Assembly: GCF_020379485.1 (NCBI RefSeq)
Contig: NC_063438.1
Location: 9,066,335 to 9,130,334, forward strand
From: Brassica napus
Taxonomy: Eukaryota; Streptophyta; Magnoliopsida; Brassicales; Brassicaceae
Length of the DNA stretch: 64,000 bases
Direction of reading: 5' to 3'
The notes beneath the pieces were generated by a model that was given only the letters and a program-made list of their open reading frames with translations, was not told the origin of the DNA and searched no databases. This document shows, piece by piece, positions 59,596 through 64,000 of this stretch (the stretch's first letter is position 1; the number at the start of each line of letters is the position of its first letter). Position numbers and translations under genes: made by a program.

Positions 59596-60027
59596 GCAAA
59601 AACTAGGGCACGCCCTCCGAAGCGTAATCATTAGGTCTACAGAAGCCTAAATGGGCCTCAAAGGCCGCCTAAATACCCAAAGGCTTACTCGTGACGGTTC
59701 AGTTTCTCGCTCGAACCGGTCTCTAATCAAGGCGCTCGACCAAAATCAATCCCCGGTTTCGGTACAAACCGGTTTTCTAACGCAAACCGGTGAGATCAAC
59801 TTGAATTCTTACACCGAGACAACTCTCTGGCCGAGTAAAACGTATCTCCATGACAAAAAACCACGACGAGTAAAACAGATCATGAAGAAGCGCTACTCTA
59901 AGCGACTAGAAACGTCGATCAAACGGCACCCGACTAAACATGTTAGGACCTGTTATCCGAACGAACCTGACCCACAAATTCACTGAGACCGCTGCACCGC
60001 TCACAAGTGAACTGGGGGGGGAGTTAT

Positions 60028-60504
60028 TGTAGGAGATGGATTACATCCCTCCACAAGGCCCGCCAAATAACAGGCCCTAGCCCAATAAACTTAGCTAGTT
60101 TAGTCGGCTCAGCGGCTGGAGGTGTTGACTCGGCTCCAGAGTACTTTTAGCCGATCAGTTAAGCCGATCGATGATACTCGGCTTGGAGGGAACAGTGCCA
60201 AGGCCTGCATACTCGGTCTTTGGCGACGAGGCCCAAAAGACAAGGCGATTAGGGCATCACCGGCAAGAGCACTATAAGAGGGGAGAAGAATACAACGACA
60301 AGGGGACTTTTGGACGACCTACACACTAAGCGGCTAGATTTAGGGTTTCCCATTGATCACTCTGATCTTGTTGTTTAGACCTCTAATCTTGTCTCCTTAT
60401 TTTCCCGACAAATCTTGTAATCTCTTGTCTGATTCTAATAAAAACGTCTTTAGTCACCCCATCTTGAAGTTCATCTTTCTAATCAGCTGAATCTCGTACA
60501 AACA
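60028..60504 (+). repeat. 3' LTR (477 bp)
   Basis: Same length as the 5' LTR. The only difference I see is C to T in CTCGG(C/T)CTTTGG (right copy has T, near 60216). It follows the polypurine tract at about 60012-60023. Confidence 0.95.
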
Positions 60505-61207
60505 GTGAAGCACTCTATATTGAAGGTATAAATCAATATTTCTTCCATAACAACCCAAGCAAAGCACTAGATTATCTACGACAGTCAGCTAAGGAAAACA
60601 TGATAAGGGTACGTACCTTTATGGTTTATTACTGCTGTGCAATGGAAACTTGAATCAGGGGAAAAAGATTTTAGACACCCTAAAATGGGAACAAACGTTA
60701 ACTACATTCAACAGCTACCGGAGAAAGATCAAAAAAGTATTCAGTGATTACAGAATTACTCTGGATGGCATGTATCTAACCAACATGGACATGTTCAAAC
60801 CCCCAAGAAGCTGCGATCTCCACAAAAAGAAACATCTGTGCAAGAAATGTACTACTTTCTAAGAGTTCAGATGTTTGTGGATTATATTGTTTATAGATAG
60901 CAAATTATAATGTTACAAAAAAAAAGATAGCAAATTATATTATTATTTGCTTTTCTTTTTTTTTTTTTCGAGACGTGAGGCAGTTATTATATGTTCAGAA
61001 TTGCGTAATTTCGAATTTCGTGTATTTACCAAATACTTATCAAATAAAAAAAAATCTTGAAAAATATATCAAACTCAAATACATGCCTCTCTCTAACAAA
61101 TGTAAAAATATGAAACATAAAAACAACCAATGTTTATTATACATATACTTTATCTGTTTAAATTATTTTATAATCCATATCCCGCCCGTAGGGCGGGCCG
61201 ATCCTAG

Positions 61208-64000
61208 TACTTAATAATATGAAGGTCGGAAGAGGTGAAATGCTCAGATGCTCTTAATGAGACCAAATGTCTATCATACTTTTACTAATTCTCACATGCT
61301 CTTCATTTATTTCATCATCTTCAAAAACATGGTCAATATCCAAATTACCTTTTTGAGCTAAACCAATCAAAATCATTATCTCTCCTACTTTGTCTTCTTC
61401 CTTTCTCTCTCTCTCAACTGGTAGATTTACAACTCAGATTTATGGAAGCTCCATTCAATTTAGTATTCATCTTCTCCATTAATTCATTCGTGAAGAATTA
61501 TAAACGTTAACTTCAAATTCGTGTTCACAATTAACTGATTGAACATTGGAAACAATAGGTCTCGATCTATTTGGATAATCAAAAGTACTAGTATAATCAT
61601 AAAAAATATTAACATATTAGTACTTTGATTTAAAGAACTAGAAAACATTGTATAACTTAGTCAAACTATATTGTATAACTTGGTATAACTATATTGGTAA
61701 AATTGTATACATTTTATAAAATTTTATAGTTAAACCGTGCAACTTCATCTAACTTGATTGTTACTCATTTTGATTTTTACAGGAGACGATGACTTCTTTC
61801 AAAAACATACACTTTGATTATGAAAGATACTATTATAAAGCCGGAGGTGGTTATGAATGGATTCCAAACGAATGTAGCATGTATGCTAGTGGATAGGATA
61901 TGCAGATAGATGACCATAAGTCCATGTATAAAGAGGCTGAATTTGAGTTATATTTCATTGATCATAAAACCTAGAGGCAATTGAAGAAGCATAACGACAT
62001 CTTAAGGTGACTGAGTCAGTGGAAGATGTTGTTATTCGAGACAGAGACAATGTAGATATTGGTTTGGATAACGTGGAGAGTATGTGAAAGATTTAGTTGA
62101 TTGAGCATCACACCATAACTGTTTTGAAATTATTATTTTGAACTGTGGGTATATGTGAGTTCTGAATATTAAGAATTCTGATTTATTTCGATAAAGCATA
62201 AATAAAAGACTTAAAAGTGCATACTTGCTCTTGAAAAAAATTAAATTCCTGAACCATAGGGAAATGCACACCGTAATTAATTGCATCTATTCTTCAAGAC
62301 AATAGAAAAACTAAGTAAAACTGATAAAATACAAAACATTGAAGATACAAAATTCTAAACTTGTTTGATTGTTTACAAGTATTATGCTTATTATTTGTTA
62401 GTATTTTTTTTATTTAAATCCAAAATAATTATAGTCAAAAATTTCATCACATGGCTTTGTACTATTTATAATAGCGGAAATATCTTGTTCTTTTATGCCT
62501 TTTTTCTTAGTATTGACCTTATGAAATTACAAAACTTATATATGCCACAAAATTAATTATATTACAACATGATTTGATGGAACATAGTTGTAAGAAACTA
62601 AACATAAGTGGTATAACTATAATATAAGTCTTTTGAGTACAGTTTAACCAAAAAAATGCCAAAAATAGAAAAGTAAAACTTTGGAGTTTTTGTAAAACTA
62701 AAAATTTGGTAAACTTTGAGCCCAAAAATGCTGTAAAAAAATTTTCCGCCCAAATTTTAGAATTTTCCCTCCCAAAATTTTATACTTTTCCAGACCCCAA
62801 AAACGAAGTTGGTAACTATAATTGCCTTAATTTTTAGGGTTTTCTCATTTGTACTATCTTCTCAATTCTCTCAACCCATTTTCTCTCATCCCTTGCCCCT
62901 TTTACATCTTTCTTCACCTAATGGGCAAATTTTAAAGTTTTTTTTCTCCAGAACACTGGTCAATCAAGAGTCAAAACTCTGAGGCTACCTATTAAGTGAT
63001 GATGCAGCGGTGAGGATATCATCGAGAAGTTCTCCAAATCTGATTCAATTCCTTATCGCCAATACTGTTGATGTTTTCGTGTGGTTTCTCAAATGACCAT
63101 GCGGATTGAAAGACCTAATAATGGAAGAAAAGTATTGATAGTTGTATATTGTCCTATTCCTACTGTCATGGTCTTTCTGAGATTTCGGTTGTACATTTAA
63201 TCATAACTTCTATCAAATTAATTAAGTGACAAGCTTTTTTAAGTATTCAAAATTTGAGAAATGAAAAACAAAAAAATAATTGAGGAAGTTTACCGAATTA
63301 TACAAACAGAAATACAAAATATACTAAATTATACAAAGTTTGACATATGAATCAAAAACTTTGGCAAATTTTTACCTAATTACACAAACATGAAAAAAAA
63401 GTAATACTGAATTTTATGAAGTTTGACAAACAAAAATGAGATACTTAACAAAAGTTATCCTATATATAAATTACACCCTTTTCTACGAACATAAATAACA
63501 AACCAAGTAACATAAACACAAACACAAACAACAAAGTTAGTGTGTTAGAAGAAGAAGTTCTACTTCTCAAGGCAACTATGAAGATTGAGAAACCCTATAG
63601 TGCGAGGAAAATAGTGATAGTTCTATGTTTTCTTATTTCTAGTAGTTATAAATTTGGATGTATAACTAATCAAATTTTAACCGAGTTACCAAGTTACAAA
63701 AACTTGTATTGGTTGACAATGACTGATTTTTTTTCTTTGCCATTTGTATTAGTTGCCAATGGTTGATTTGTTCTTCATTGCTTCTTTCTCGCTTTGCTCA
63801 TCTCCATGATAATTTTTTCCTTATTAGTTATACTGTCTTTCTTTCCTACACCCTTATCCACACTTTTTTCATATCTCCACTACCTAAACCACTATCCTGC
63901 TCACTTTGTTCCATGTCCCCACCATTAAAAGTCAGATAGTTTCATTTTTGTTCTTTGAAAGCAGCACTTCATTGAAAACTGTAACTATCAAATTAAGTCA
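61208..64000. other. AT-rich intergenic DNA with two related segments, no gene recognised
   Basis: Around 61790-62090 a broken coding-like stretch starts MTSFKNIHFDYERYYYKAGG, with two stops within about 70 codons; I cannot name it. Segments at about 63100-63205 and 63583-63680 resemble each other (both read (G/A)RK.(L/V)IV... over about 20 codons), so they may be two copies of one unidentified sequence. The rest is low-complexity AT. Confidence 0.4.

Larger units (their letters stand above)
48736..60504 (+). mobile_element. Ty3/gypsy LTR retrotransposon, Tat-type, with antisense gene
   Basis: 477-bp LTRs at both ends begin TGTAGG and end AAACA and differ at a single position by eye. Flanking bases CTGAA and GTGAA are a five-base target duplication with one mismatch. 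A primer-binding site follows the left LTR (TGACGCCCACCGTGGGG, from 49215) and a polypurine tract (CTGGGGGGGGAG, about 60012-60023) precedes the right one. Inside are gag-pol on the plus strand (49259-55135) and an antisense gene (59432-55919). Order PR-RT-RH-second RH-INT and a dual RNase H place it in the Tat lineage. Both coding units are disrupted, so it is non-autonomous now, but it moved very recently. Confidence 0.95.
48679..60862 (+). pseudogene. F-box-family (At2g35280-like) C-terminal fragment interrupted by the LTR retrotransposon
   Basis: Left part (48679-48735) reads MAIEHKDLMELCLEHHNPE. After the retrotransposon and its target duplication the same frame resumes at 60510 with ALYIEGINQYFFHNNPSKAL and DYLRQSAKENM. 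It then shifts by one base near 60638 and continues GNLNQGKKILDTLKWEQ to CDLHKKKHLCKKCTTF and the stop at 60862. This is the Sel1/TPR-like and Cys/His-rich end of the same F-box family as 31088-31780, but clearly divergent from it. The F-box itself is absent. The insertion is mid-codon-run, directly after the HNPE codons. Confidence 0.65.
45858..61207 (+). mobile_element. Probable Helitron with RPA-like and F-box-family fragments, split by an LTR retrotransposon
   Basis: The left end (TATATATAAAGAAGGC...CCACGTCAGCG) resembles the start of the Helitron at 1074. The right end is a perfect 7-bp hairpin CCCGCCC-GTA-GGGCGGG (61181-61197) followed by CTAG at 61204-61207 and T. Without the 11.8-kb retrotransposon the element would be about 3.6 kb. 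It contains an RPA-like gene remnant and the two halves of an F-box-family fragment. That left and right ends belong to one element is inference; the right terminus itself is solid. Confidence 0.45.

Noticed and set aside
62032..62725. Minus-strand frames of 68-84 codons
   Set aside because: AT-rich chance frames dominated by Phe, Leu, Ile and Lys.

Overview
The window looks like nuclear DNA from a plant of the mustard family (Brassicaceae), most likely Brassica or a close relative. It is AT-rich, its genes have introns, and it is crowded with nested transposons. Two ordinary host genes stand out. One is a five-domain jacalin lectin of the myrosinase-binding protein (MBP) type on the minus strand (7829-12122). 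The other is a CHUP1-like coiled-coil protein resembling Arabidopsis AR791 on the plus strand (35281-37641). From memory, their Arabidopsis relatives (At1g52030/At1g52040 and At1g52080) lie close together on chromosome 1, so the window is probably the syntenic block, inflated by mobile DNA.

Layout. 1-7.5 kb: Helitron-type elements. One (1074-4040) carries a remnant of a replication protein A-like exon and five exons of an MRT4 (mRNA turnover protein 4) homologue; its tail and flank are duplicated 1703 bp downstream. 7.8-13.9 kb: the MBP gene with MITEs in its intron and upstream region. 13.3-16.5 kb: MITEs, inverted repeats and a minisatellite-like foldback. 16.6-19.2 kb: decayed hAT transposase. 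19.6-25.1 kb: a complete CACTA (En/Spm) element with TIRs, a TNP2-like and a TNPA-like gene, both broken. 25.2-26.1 kb: tandem Helitron-like 5' ends. 26.1-32.3 kb: a block holding a broken Ulp1-type protease gene, a clean two-exon unknown gene, a broken GRF zinc-finger gene and a broken F-box gene, all embedded in dispersed AACTCAGCC repeats. 32.4-33.1 kb: AGAAGTCTTC palindromes. 34.5-37.9 kb: AR791-like gene bracketed by two copies of one MITE family. 38.2-39.5 kb: 3' end of a LINE. 41.4-41.8 kb: a complete TRIM. 45.9-61.2 kb: a probable Helitron with RPA-like and F-box-family fragments, split by an 11.8-kb Ty3/gypsy (Tat-type) retrotransposon at 48736-60504. 61.2-64 kb: AT-rich DNA with no gene I can name.

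The retrotransposon is the most striking unit. Its 477-bp LTRs differ at one site by eye, so it is recent. It has gag-protease-RT-dual RNase H-integrase on the plus strand and, converging on it, a four-exon antisense gene with its own TATA box. Both coding units are disrupted (two frameshifts in gag-pol, one internal stop in the antisense gene).

No tRNA, rRNA or CRISPR array was seen. All coordinates of exons come from reading splice sites and frames by eye; family names come from recognised motifs, not from a search.
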